This document shows, piece by piece, positions 47,692-55,880 of a stretch of 64,000 bases of DNA (its first letter is position 1; the number at the start of each line of letters is the position of its first letter). The notes below the pieces were generated by a model. The model was not told the origin of the DNA, ran no database searches, and saw nothing but the letters and a program-made list of their open reading frames with translations. Source of the stretch: an uncultured Lachnospiraceae bacterium (GTDB lineage Bacteria; Bacillota; Clostridia; Lachnospirales; Lachnospiraceae); the NCBI GenBank assembly GCA_905203555.1, contig CAJKWK010000002.1, positions 1-64,000 of the forward strand, given 5' to 3'. The position numbers were made by a program, and so were the translations under genes.

Positions 47692-48117
47692 CTTGCACAT
47701 ATGGAGATGATCTGTGCGATTGTTTATCAGCTGACTAAAAATCTGACACCGGAAGAGTTGAAAGAATCAGGTTTTGATAAGTATTATGTGGATCATACGC
47801 TGGCGCTTTGGCCACAGGCAGCAAGCGGGGCGCCATGGACTGCAACTTATTTTCAATCCAAGGGGGATCCGATTACAGATCTGCATGAAGATCTGGCGGC
47901 AGAGCAAAAAGCCAGAACGACTTATGACAATATTCTCCGGCTTGTAAAAGATCCGGAAGTGTGTGATCCGATTCGTTTCCTGAGAAAACGGGAAATTGTG
48001 CATTATCAAAGATTTGGTGAAAGCCTTAGAATTGTGCAGGAAAAACTGGATAGTAAAAACTTTTATGCGATCAATCCGGAGTTTGATGTTCGGCAGGGAT
48101 GTGGCTGCGGCAGATAA
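47692..48117 (+). pseudogene. cotJC: cotJC 3' fragment (attR side)
   Basis: 141 codons and a stop: LAHMEMICAIVYQLTK, GAPWTATYFQSKGDP, LAAEQKARTTYDNIL and REIVHYQRFGESLRI supply the remaining Mn-catalase metal ligands (His of ExxH, Glu of AEQ, His of IVHYQ), ending RQGCGCGR. No start signal precedes it in the prophage state; the first ATG is inside the motif. With the 65 codons from 17335 it makes 206 residues, the normal CotJC size. Confidence 0.93.
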
Positions 48118-48148
48118 GAAGGAAATACGGAGGAGACAGAAGGATGTG

Positions 48149-48174
48149 AAAAAAGCCGGCGGAAGTTCGCCGGC
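48149..48174 (-). terminator. Terminator of the tRNA-Pro transcript
   Basis: GCCGGCG-six bases-CGCCGGC with six T on the - strand side. It also stands right after cotJC on the + strand, where it lacks T. Confidence 0.75.
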
Positions 48175-48208
48175 AAGTACATAAATATATTTTTTGAAAT
48201 TTAAAAAT

Positions 48209-48282
48209 CGGGGTGACAGGATTCGAACCTGCGACCTCACGGCCCCCAGCCGTGCGCTCTAACCAAACTGAGCCACACCCCG
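48209..48282 (-). tRNA. tRNA-Pro (anticodon GGG)
   Basis: 74 nt. On the - strand it starts CGGGGTG and pairs with CACCCCG. D arm GGCTCAGTTTGGTTAGAGC; anticodon stem CACGG/CCGTG with loop CTGGGGG (anticodon GGG); T loop GGTTCGAATCC. CCA is not encoded. Confidence 0.97.
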
Positions 48283-48293
48283 ATAACGTATTT

Positions 48294-48321
48294 ATTATAC
48301 AAAATGGAGGAAAAAATGTAA
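48294..48321 (-). promoter_or_regulatory. Promoter of tRNA-Pro
   Basis: On the - strand TTACAT (48321-48316), 16 bp, TATAAT (48299-48294), ending 11 bp before the tRNA. Confidence 0.6.
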
Positions 48322-48340
48322 ATACATTTTCGTTTTATAT

Positions 48341-48369
48341 TTGCATAATGAAGATTCACAAGCTATAAT
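48341..48369 (+). promoter_or_regulatory. Putative sigma-A promoter of the YczE-type gene
   Basis: TTGCAT (48341-48346), 17 bp, TATAAT (48364-48369). Confidence 0.6.
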
Positions 48370-48405
48370 GATTTCGTATACTGGAAAATGGAAAAGGGAT
48401 AGAGA

Positions 48406-49110
48406 GTGGATGAAATGAAGGATAAACAAGAAAAAACAACACAGAATAAAGGTGGTACGCAGTTTGCCGCAGATACTTCACAAAGAAGTCTGGCGGACTG
48501 GGGAAAAGCATTGGTGATTTTATTTGTGGGATTGGCGGTCGCTCATCTGGGGGTGACGTTGTTTCTGCTGTCAGATCTGGGGACTGATACGTTTACCGTA
48601 TTTGCTCAGGGGCTGGCGCGAAGAGCAGGATGGAGTGTTGGGATGATGCAGATGACGGTAGTCTGTATTTTGATGGTCCTTATGCTTTTGACAACCAAGG
48701 GATATGTGAAACCGGGAACTGTTGTGTGTGCCGTCTGCGGCGGTCCCATCATTGATTTTTTTACATGGATTTTTGGAGGCTATATCAATGGGGATTCAGG
48801 AATCGCAGTTCGCGGTCTCAGTGTGGTTGCGGGATGTGTGATTCTTGCGCTTGGAATGTCCATTGTAATTAATAGTAATGCGGGAACAGGTCCCAATGAT
48901 CTGGTTGCGATTATTTTATCGGATAAAATTGGTAAGATTGAGTTTCGCTGGGTGCGTATGGCATGTGATGTGGTGTTTGTAGGATTGGGATTTGTGCTTG
49001 GAGGAACCGTAGGTGCAGGTACGATTGTGGCGGTTTTTCTGACCGGTCCGCTGGTACAGTTCTGGCTGCCTAAGACGAAAAAAATCATAGGTTCTATTCT
49101 ACATGAGTAA
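48406..49110 (+). CDS. YczE/YyaS/YitT-family integral membrane protein
   Basis: 234 residues with about five or six membrane segments (38-60, 75-95, 105-128, 140-158, 185-225) and the family pattern LSDLGTDTFTVFAQGLA, NAGTGPNDLVA and GGTVGAGTI. Molecular function is unknown in the family; some members affect sigma factor or lipopeptide production. GTG 48406 with AAAAGGGAT upstream is used; ATG 48415 is an alternative. Followed 48 bases later by asnB. Confidence 0.8.
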   Translation: MDEMKDKQEKTTQNKGGTQFAADTSQRSLADWGKALVILFVGLAVAHLGVTLFLLSDLGTDTFTVFAQGLARRAGWSVGMMQMTVVCILMVLMLLTTKGYVKPGTVVCAVCGGPIIDFFTWIFGGYINGDSGIAVRGLSVVAGCVILALGMSIVINSNAGTGPNDLVAIILSDKIGKIEFRWVRMACDVVFVGLGFVLGGTVGAGTIVAVFLTGPLVQFWLPKTKKIIGSILHE

Positions 49111-49158
49111 AGAGCGGGGAGCAGCAGAAGTGGGATTGACTGGAAGGAGTAATTTATA

Positions 49159-51045
49159 ATGTGTGGATTTGCAGGATTTGTTGGAGAAGTTGAGAATAGA
49201 GAACAGGTATTGAAAGCGATGATGAATACGATTATTCATCGGGGACCGGACAGTGAAGGAACATACGTTGATGAAGATGCAGCGTTGGGATTTCGGCGGC
49301 TGAGCATCATCGATCTTTCGGAGGTTGGGGATCAGCCGTTGTACAATGAAGATCGGACCAAGGTGCTGGTTTTCAATGGAGAGATTTATAATTATCAGGA
49401 ACTGCGGAAGGAATTGACAGAGGCAGGTCATGTCTTTGTTTCAAATACAGATTCAGAAACACTGATTCACGGGTATGAAGAGTGGGGAGAGAGTCTGGTG
49501 GAACGTCTGCGAGGAATGTATGCGTTTGCAATCTGGGATACAAAGGAGAAGAAAATGTTTGCGGCAAGGGATATTTTTGGGATTAAGCCTTTGTATTATG
49601 CCCAGATGAATGAAACGTTGATGTTCGGTTCAGAGATCAAATCCTTTATGGAACATCCGAAGTTTGACAAGGTATTTCGTGAAGAGGCTCTTGGAAATTA
49701 TCTTTCTTTTCAGTTTGTTCCTACCAATGAGACTTTTTTTAAGGGGGTATTCTGTCTTCAGCCGGGACATTATTTTGTGTATCAGAATGGAGAGATGAAG
49801 ATTACGCGCTATTTTGAACCGAACTTTACCGGAGACAGTCAGAAATCTTTTGAAGAAGTTGTGGATGAGATTGAAACGGTGATGAAAGAATCGGTGGAAA
49901 TGCATAAGATCAGTGATGTGGAAGTGGCGTCTTATCTGTCCAGTGGGGTGGATTCCAGTTATTTGACATATCTGGGGCAGGTGGATCATACATTTACAGT
50001 TGGATTTGAAGAGGGAAAATACAGTGAGATTCAAGATGCCAAAGAATTTGCTGAAAGTATTCATATGCAGAATGATGCGAAAGTAATCACTCCGGAGGAA
50101 TATTGGGACAATCTTTCGGATATTCAGTATTATATGGACGAGCCGGTAGCGGATCCGGCAGCAGTTGCCTTATATTTTTTGAGTAAAGAGGCGGCGAAGA
50201 AGGTGAAAGTTGTGTTGTCCGGAGAAGGTTCTGATGAATTGTTTGGAGGCTATAATATTTATTGTGAGCCATTGGAGCATACCAGATTTGATAAAATACC
50301 GCTTGGAATCCGGCGTTTGCTGGGAACTTTTGCGGAGGTGTGTCTGCCACGTGGGATGAAGGGACGTGGATTCCTTATGCGTCATGGCAAAACATTGGAA
50401 GAACGGTATTTTGCGAATGCGACGAATATTTTTACAGAGAGAGAAGCAAACCGGATACTGAAGAAGGGGTGTACACCGGAGATCCAGAAGGTGACAGGAC
50501 CGCTGTATGAGCGTGTGAAAGGGAAAGATGCGGTAACGAAAATGCAGTATGTGGATCTGCATCTGTGGCTGGTGCATGATATCCTTATGAAAGGGGACAA
50601 GATGGGAATGGCCAATTCTCTGGAAGTCCGCGTACCGTTTTTGGACAAGAAGGTATTGGAGCTGGCGGAAACGCTGCCGCTGGAGTACAAGGTGCGGGCA
50701 CCGAAGACGAAGGTGGCACTTCGTGGAGCGGCAGAAAAAGTGATTCGCAGTAAGACTGCTGAAAAGAAGAAACTTGGTTTTCCGATACCGATTCGGGTAT
50801 GGCTGCGGGAAGAACCTTATTATACCCGGGTGAAGGAGATGTTTCAGACAGATGCGGCGAAACAATATTTTAATACAGATTTATTGATTCAGATGTTGGA
50901 TGACCATAAAAATGGAAAGAACCGGAATGAAAAGACGGATAACAGCCGGAAAATCTGGACGGTGTATGTATTTCTTGTATGGTATGATCGGTTTTTTGGA
51001 CATGGAAAGCCGGTACATCCCAAAATGAGTGTAGAAGAAGCGTAG
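49159..51045 (+). CDS. asnB: Asparagine synthetase (glutamine-hydrolyzing)
   Basis: 628 residues, usual for bacterial AsnB. Cys2 (MCGFAGFVG) is the glutaminase nucleophile; IHRGPDSEG and NGEIYNYQELR follow. The synthetase domain has the PP-loop SSGVDSSYL, VVLSGEGSDELFGGY and GDKMGMANSLEVRVPFLD. It makes Asn from Asp, ATP and glutamine. AAGGAG is nine bases before ATG. Confidence 0.96.
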   Translation: MCGFAGFVGEVENREQVLKAMMNTIIHRGPDSEGTYVDEDAALGFRRLSIIDLSEVGDQPLYNEDRTKVLVFNGEIYNYQELRKELTEAGHVFVSNTDSETLIHGYEEWGESLVERLRGMYAFAIWDTKEKKMFAARDIFGIKPLYYAQMNETLMFGSEIKSFMEHPKFDKVFREEALGNYLSFQFVPTNETFFKGVFCLQPGHYFVYQNGEMKITRYFEPNFTGDSQKSFEEVVDEIETVMKESVEMHKISDVEVASYLSSGVDSSYLTYLGQVDHTFTVGFEEGKYSEIQDAKEFAESIHMQNDAKVITPEEYWDNLSDIQYYMDEPVADPAAVALYFLSKEAAKKVKVVLSGEGSDELFGGYNIYCEPLEHTRFDKIPLGIRRLLGTFAEVCLPRGMKGRGFLMRHGKTLEERYFANATNIFTEREANRILKKGCTPEIQKVTGPLYERVKGKDAVTKMQYVDLHLWLVHDILMKGDKMGMANSLEVRVPFLDKKVLELAETLPLEYKVRAPKTKVALRGAAEKVIRSKTAEKKKLGFPIPIRVWLREEPYYTRVKEMFQTDAAKQYFNTDLLIQMLDDHKNGKNRNEKTDNSRKIWTVYVFLVWYDRFFGHGKPVHPKMSVEEA

Positions 51046-51055
51046 GGGAGATTCT

Positions 51056-52288
51056 ATGAAAAGCAGAACTGTAAAGCCGTTAGAACAACGGAAACAGACA
51101 CAACAAAGACAACAAAGTAAAAAGAAAAAGAATCGTGGATTTTGGTCAAGGATCTGGGTGCATGGAGATTATTTTGATTATGATTTGCTGCTCGTTATCA
51201 TTTTTTTGATGTGTTTTGGCCTTGTAATGCTTTATAGTACCAGTGCATATAGCGCGCAAAATGATTTTGGAAATGATATGGCATATTTCTCCAAGCAGGC
51301 TGTGATCGGAATTCTGAGTTTCGGGTGGATGCTGATTGTATCGAAGGTAGATTATCTGTTTTATGGAGCATTTTCTTTTGAATTTTATATATTTGCAATG
51401 ATTATGATGGCTCTGGTACAGACTCCGCTTGGAGTTACGATTTATGGAGCCAGAAGATGGATTCAGCTGCCGTTCAATATGACTCTTCAGCCTTCGGAGA
51501 TTACGAAGATTGCGGTGATTCTTTTTATTTCGTATGAATTGTGCCGCTTGGAAAGTAAAATTCAGACAAAAGAAGTTATCGCCCGGATTTTTGCATTTGG
51601 AATTATCGCATCCGGCGGCGTTATGTTTTTGACAGATAACTTGAGTACGGCAATTATCGTAATGGCGATTACCTGTATATTATATTTTGTTGTGCATCCG
51701 AAGATGAAACCATTTGTAAAAGCAATTATAGGCGGCGGTGTGATTATTTCGGCATTGGTTGCTATATTGGCGGCAACTGCAACGAGCAGTGAGAATTTCC
51801 GAATCGGCCGTATCTTAACATGGCTGGACCCGGAGAATCATTCGGATGAAGGCGGATTTCAGGTGATGCAGGGACTGTATGCCATTGGATCCGGCGGTTT
51901 TTTCGGAAAAGGATTGGGAAACAGTACGCAAAAACTTGGGGTGATTCCTGAGGTGCAGAATGATATGATTCTGACGATCGTTTGTGAAGAGTTGGGAGTA
52001 TTCGGCGCAATTGTTATTTTGCTCTTGTTTGGCCTGATGATCTATCGTCTGATGTTTATTGCAAGAAATGCACCGGATTTGTATGGCGCTCTTCTTGCAA
52101 CTGGAGTGCTGGCGCATATTGCGCTGCAGGTGACTTTGAATATTGCGGTAGTGACGAATCTGATTCCGACAACCGGAATTACACTTCCGTTTATCAGTTA
52201 CGGTGGAACCTCGATCGTATTTTTGATGACGGAGATGGGAATTGCACTGGGAGTTTCCAGAAAGATTAAACTGCAGGGAGAAAATTGA
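51056..52288 (+). CDS. FtsW/RodA/SpoVE-family SEDS glycosyltransferase
   Basis: 410 residues. A basic start of about 40 residues (KSRTVKPLEQRKQTQQRQQSK) precedes ten membrane segments. SEDS motifs: FGLVMLYSTSAYSA, GARRWIQLPFNMTLQPSEITKIAVIL, the essential Asp in LDPENH and GEGGF-like HSDEGGFQVMQGLYAIGSGG, and FISYGGTSIVFLM. It polymerises lipid II glycan strands with a partner PBP. One of two SEDS genes in the window; the other is in the mur cluster. Confidence 0.9.
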   Translation: MKSRTVKPLEQRKQTQQRQQSKKKKNRGFWSRIWVHGDYFDYDLLLVIIFLMCFGLVMLYSTSAYSAQNDFGNDMAYFSKQAVIGILSFGWMLIVSKVDYLFYGAFSFEFYIFAMIMMALVQTPLGVTIYGARRWIQLPFNMTLQPSEITKIAVILFISYELCRLESKIQTKEVIARIFAFGIIASGGVMFLTDNLSTAIIVMAITCILYFVVHPKMKPFVKAIIGGGVIISALVAILAATATSSENFRIGRILTWLDPENHSDEGGFQVMQGLYAIGSGGFFGKGLGNSTQKLGVIPEVQNDMILTIVCEELGVFGAIVILLLFGLMIYRLMFIARNAPDLYGALLATGVLAHIALQVTLNIAVVTNLIPTTGITLPFISYGGTSIVFLMTEMGIALGVSRKIKLQGEN

Positions 52289-52296
52289 AAAAGTAC

Positions 52297-52325
52297 TTTT
52301 CAGATAGCAGAAAGTGTGGTATAGT
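52297..52325 (+). promoter_or_regulatory. Possible promoter of the DegV gene
   Basis: TTTTCA (52297-52302), 17 bp, TATAGT (52320-52325). The -35 is weak. Confidence 0.35.
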
Positions 52326-52394
52326 CTTATGTAGTATTTAAAACTATATGACTTAGATGCGCATGACGCGAATTGGAGTCTGGGAGGAAGTTCA

Positions 52395-53234
52395 ATGGAT
52401 TATAAGATTATTGTTGACAGTTGTGGCGAATTAACAGAAGAGATGAAGAACAGCGGAGTGTTTGAATCTGCGGCATTAAGTATGGAAGTGGGAGGAGAAC
52501 ATATCGTAGATGATGATACATTTGATCAAAGCTCATTTTTGATGAAAGTTGCGGCAGCATCAACCTGTCCGAAGTCTTCCTGCCCGTCACCGGAAGAATA
52601 TATGAAGAAGTATCATTGTGATGCTGACAGAATCTATGTGGTGACTTTATCAGCAGAGCTGAGTGGTTCTTACAATAGTGCAGAATTGGGAAAGAACTTG
52701 TATCTGGAAGAATATGGGGAAAAACAGATTCATGTATTCAATTCAAAATCAGCTTCTGTAGGCGAGACTTTGATCGCTTTGAAAATTGATGAGTGTGAAA
52801 AAGCCGGAATGGAATATGAGGAGATTCTACGGACAGTAGATGCATATATAGAAGGGCAAAATACCTATTTTGTTTTGGAAAATCTGGATACCTTGCGGAA
52901 GAATGGACGTCTGACGGGAATCAAATCTCTGGTTGCAGGTGCTTTGAATATCAAGCCGGTTATGGGTTCCACTCCGGAGGGGATGATTTGTCAGTTGGGG
53001 CAGGCTCGTGGAATGAAGAAGGCTCTTGCAAAAATTGTGGATTGTGTAGTGTCCGGAAGTGAGAATACTGAGAAGAAGATTCTGGCGATATCCCACTGCA
53101 ACTGTAAGGAACGGGCGCTGGAGGTTCAGCGGATGTTATTGGAACGCATAGAAGTAAAGTCCGGTATTATTTTAGATACAGCGGGAATCAGCAGTATGTA
53201 TGCAAATGATGGCGGAATTATTATTGTGATTTAA
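52395..53234 (+). CDS. DegV-family fatty-acid-binding protein
   Basis: 279 residues. Starts KIIVDSCGELTEEM, with the loop STCPKSSCPSPEEY, VVTLSAELSGSYNSA and the second domain with LENLDTLRKNGRLTG and LNIKPVM: the DegV fold that binds a fatty acid, usually as the FakB partner of a fatty-acid kinase for phospholipid synthesis. No kinase gene (FakA) is near. GGGAGG is ahead of ATG. Confidence 0.92.
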   Translation: MDYKIIVDSCGELTEEMKNSGVFESAALSMEVGGEHIVDDDTFDQSSFLMKVAAASTCPKSSCPSPEEYMKKYHCDADRIYVVTLSAELSGSYNSAELGKNLYLEEYGEKQIHVFNSKSASVGETLIALKIDECEKAGMEYEEILRTVDAYIEGQNTYFVLENLDTLRKNGRLTGIKSLVAGALNIKPVMGSTPEGMICQLGQARGMKKALAKIVDCVVSGSENTEKKILAISHCNCKERALEVQRMLLERIEVKSGIILDTAGISSMYANDGGIIIVI

Positions 53235-53309
53235 GAAGAAATATGATATAATTTGTGGGTCAGACAGAAGAAGCCTGAAAGTATAACACGACATGAAGGA
53301 GTAGGAACC

Positions 53310-53546
53310 ATGAGTCAGGAAAAGGTAGATCGTTATAAAAAAGAAAAAGCCAACAGAAAACAGATAATGAGAAAGCAGCGGATTATGAATGTTGTTCGGA
53401 AGTGCGTATTAACTGTTGCTGCTCTGGCATTGGTAGGATGGCTGGGATATTCAGCGTATGATACATATACTGTTAATCAGGAAAGAGAGTCTGTGAGTGT
53501 GAATTATGATGCTCTGAATACCTATATGGAGAATCTTGCAGAGTAA
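53310..53546 (+). CDS. Small single-pass membrane protein of unknown function
   Basis: 78 residues from ATG 53310 (GAAGGAGTAGG upstream). Basic N-terminus (KVDRYKKEKANRKQIMRKQR), one membrane helix at about 36-55 and an acidic outer end (NQERESVSVNYDALNTYMENLAE). Followed by a terminator and then the mraZ promoter. Not recognised; position ahead of the division cluster suggests an envelope role at most. Confidence 0.7.
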   Translation: MSQEKVDRYKKEKANRKQIMRKQRIMNVVRKCVLTVAALALVGWLGYSAYDTYTVNQERESVSVNYDALNTYMENLAE

Positions 53547-53594
53547 TAACCGGTTATTGGAATTTCAATTAGTTAAATATAGAAGTGTCAGAAT

Positions 53595-53634
53595 AAGAAG
53601 ATGATGTGTTGTTTGCATGTCATCTTCTTTTTTT
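53595..53634 (+). terminator. Terminator before the mraZ operon
   Basis: AAGAAGATGA pairs with TCATCTTCTT, followed by T7. Confidence 0.82.
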
Positions 53635-53655
53635 ATTGAAAAAATGAAAAAACAC

Positions 53656-53738
53656 TTGCAAAAGGGGGAGAGGGTGGCATATAATGGAGACAAGTGGTAG
53701 GAAGTGGTGAATTGTGGAATAAAGTGGAGAGAATGTGG
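53656..53738 (+). promoter_or_regulatory. mraZ promoter with an array of MraZ-binding GTGG repeats
   Basis: TTGCAA (53656-53661), 18 bp, TATAAT (53680-53685). Directly after it GTGG occurs at 53694, 53704, 53714, 53724 and 53735, nearly one helix turn apart, with one more copy at 53674. MraZ is known to bind such GTG-repeat arrays upstream of its own gene and repress the cluster. Confidence 0.85.
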
Positions 53739-53765
53739 AGGCCACTTTAGTAAAAGGAGTTCTAA

Positions 53766-54203
53766 ATGTTACTGGGAGAGTTTAATCACAGCATTGATGA
53801 AAAAGGCCGTTTGATTATTCCAGCCAAGTTACGTGACGATCTGGGAGACAGTTTCGTGATATGTAACGGACTGGAGGGGTGTCTTTTTGTCTATTCTCAG
53901 GAAGAATGGAACAAGTTTGTCGCAGAACTGGAAACCTTACCACGTATGAATAAGGATGCCAGAATCTTCAAAAGATATTTCTTTGGAAGTGCATCAGAAG
54001 GTACATTTGACAAACAGGGGAGAGTGAATGTGCCGGCGTCACTTAGAAAAGCCGCCCATCTTGAAAAGGACGTTGTCCTTGTGGGAGTTCAGGATCGTGT
54101 GGAAATCTGGGACAAAGCACTTTGGGAAGAGAGAAGTGTCGTAAGCGAAGAAGATTTGGATGCGATTGCAGAACGTATGGAAGCAATCGGAATCCGTATC
54201 TGA
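53766..54203 (+). CDS. mraZ: Transcriptional regulator MraZ
   Basis: 145 residues with two AbrB-like MraZ domains: LLGEFNHSIDEKGRLIIPAKLRDDLG and GSASEGTFDKQGRVNVPASLRKAA (DxxGR in each). It forms a ring that binds the GTGG array upstream and controls the division cluster. AAAGGAG lies nine bases before ATG. Confidence 0.97.
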   Translation: MLLGEFNHSIDEKGRLIIPAKLRDDLGDSFVICNGLEGCLFVYSQEEWNKFVAELETLPRMNKDARIFKRYFFGSASEGTFDKQGRVNVPASLRKAAHLEKDVVLVGVQDRVEIWDKALWEERSVVSEEDLDAIAERMEAIGIRI

Positions 54204-54264
54204 CAGAACGAAAAACAAAAGCAGCATGATTTGGGAGTATAACTGCTGTTGATGGAGGAAGTAT

Positions 54265-55200
54265 ATGGCATTTGAACACACATCAGTATTATTAGAAGAA
54301 ACAGTAGATGGTCTGGCGATTAAGCCGGACGGGATTTATGTAGACGCCACACTTGGCGGCGGAGGTCATTCTTATCAGGTGTGCAGCCGTTTGGGTGACA
54401 CAGGGAGACTGATTGGAATTGATCAGGATGCGGCGGCGATTGAAGCTGCCGGAAAACGATTGGAGTGTTTCGGGGAGAAAGTTACAATTATTCGAAGTAA
54501 TTATTGTGATATGAAACAGAAACTCCATGAAATAGGGGTTGAGAAAGTCGATGGGATCATTCTTGATCTGGGCGTATCCTCTTATCAATTAGATACGGCA
54601 GACCGGGGATTCTCTTATCGATCAGATGCACCTTTAGATATGAGAATGGATCAAAGACAGCAGACAACAGCGAGAGATATTGTGAACACGTATAGTGAAA
54701 CAGAGTTGTATCGGGTGATTCGGGACTATGGAGAAGATAAATTTGCAAAAAATATTGCAAAACATATTGTAATGGAACGAGCAAGGAACCCGATCGAAAC
54801 AACAGGACAATTGAATGAAGTGATACGGCGTGCAATACCGATGAAATTTCAAAAGACCGGGGGACACCCGTCAAAGAGAACGTTTCAGGCAATTCGGATT
54901 GAGTTGAACCGGGAATTAGAGGTACTTCGGGAGTCTTTGGATGAGATGATCGAGATGCTGAATCCGGGTGGAAGAATCTGTATTATTACATTCCATTCGT
55001 TGGAGGACAGAATTGTAAAGAGTGCGTTCCGAAAGAACGAGAATCCATGTACCTGTCCAAGTCATTTTCCGGTCTGTGTCTGTGGAAATGTATCAAAAGG
55101 AAACGTGATTACAAAAAAACCAATTCTTCCTGGGGAGGCGGAGTTGGAAGGAAACAGCCGTTCTAAGAGCGCAAAACTCAGAATATTTGAGCGGTGTTAG
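54265..55200 (+). CDS. rsmH: 16S rRNA (cytosine-1402-N4)-methyltransferase RsmH
   Basis: 311 residues, normal size. SAM motif [56 protein letters not shown] and [13 protein letters not shown] are all diagnostic. It methylates C1402 of 16S rRNA in the ribosomal P site. The usual second gene of the mra cluster, 61 bases from mraZ, with GGAGG before ATG. Confidence 0.97.
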   Translation: MAFEHTSVLLEETVDGLAIKPDGIYVDATLGGGGHSYQVCSRLGDTGRLIGIDQDAAAIEAAGKRLECFGEKVTIIRSNYCDMKQKLHEIGVEKVDGIILDLGVSSYQLDTADRGFSYRSDAPLDMRMDQRQQTTARDIVNTYSETELYRVIRDYGEDKFAKNIAKHIVMERARNPIETTGQLNEVIRRAIPMKFQKTGGHPSKRTFQAIRIELNRELEVLRESLDEMIEMLNPGGRICIITFHSLEDRIVKSAFRKNENPCTCPSHFPVCVCGNVSKGNVITKKPILPGEAELEGNSRSKSAKLRIFERC

Positions 55201-55303
55201 TTACAGTGTATAAGGCCTGGGAAACCTTATACAGAACAGAGGAGTATATAAAATAGATTTATCAGGACCGGGAGAGCCTGATGAAGCAGAAAGGGGCAGA
55301 ACT

Positions 55304-55870
55304 ATGGCAGCAACAAGAAGAAATATAGGATATAGAACAGCGGGACATACAAGAACATACTCCGTACCGGGCAGACAGTCGGGGCGTGGACAGATGTATG
55401 TGTATGGAAGCACTGTGGAAAAACAACAGGTTCTGCCGCGAAGAATGCCGGAATCAAGACCGGTACGTGAAACTAGGACAAGCCGTCAGGTACGCAGAAA
55501 CCGCAATCGTGCATTGAGCATTAATCCGGCATATGCTGGATTTTTGGCAGTTGCAGCAGTGATTGCAGTGCTGGTATGCGTATGTTATCTTCGTCTTCAG
55601 TCAGATATTGTAAGCAGAGCAGAAAATATTACTGCACTGCAGGAAGAATTAGCTGCGGTAACAGAGGCAAATGATACTGCGATGCATGCAGCTGAGGATT
55701 CACTGAATCTGGAGGAAGTGCGTGCGAAGGCTGTCAATGAATTGGGAATGGTGTATTTTGCACAGGGAAATATTGTGGAATATGATGCACCGGTAAAAGA
55801 GTCCGTTAAACAGTATAGCGATATACCGGAGAATGGAGTGCTGGCAAAGTCACATGAAGCGGACGATTAA
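55304..55870 (+). CDS. ftsL: Cell division protein FtsL-like
   Basis: 188 residues. A long, very basic cytoplasmic part (about 1-80; RRNIGYRTAGHTRTYSVPGRQ ...) is followed by one membrane helix (about 83-104, GFLAVAAVIAVLVCVCYL) and an outer coiled coil (SRAENITALQEELAAVTEAND) with LGMVYFAQGNIVEY. Position between rsmH and the PBP and this topology fit FtsL; sequence conservation is low in this family. It should act in the divisome with DivIB/DivIC. The basic tail is longer than in Bacillus. Confidence 0.8.
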   Translation: MAATRRNIGYRTAGHTRTYSVPGRQSGRGQMYVYGSTVEKQQVLPRRMPESRPVRETRTSRQVRRNRNRALSINPAYAGFLAVAAVIAVLVCVCYLRLQSDIVSRAENITALQEELAAVTEANDTAMHAAEDSLNLEEVRAKAVNELGMVYFAQGNIVEYDAPVKESVKQYSDIPENGVLAKSHEADD

Positions 55871-55880
55871 GGATTGAGTT

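Noticed and set aside
47701..48117. Separate short catalase-like gene beginning at ATG 47701
   Set aside because: The ATG is an internal Met of the ExxHME motif, there is no ribosome site, and the missing N-terminal part is found intact at 17335-17529.
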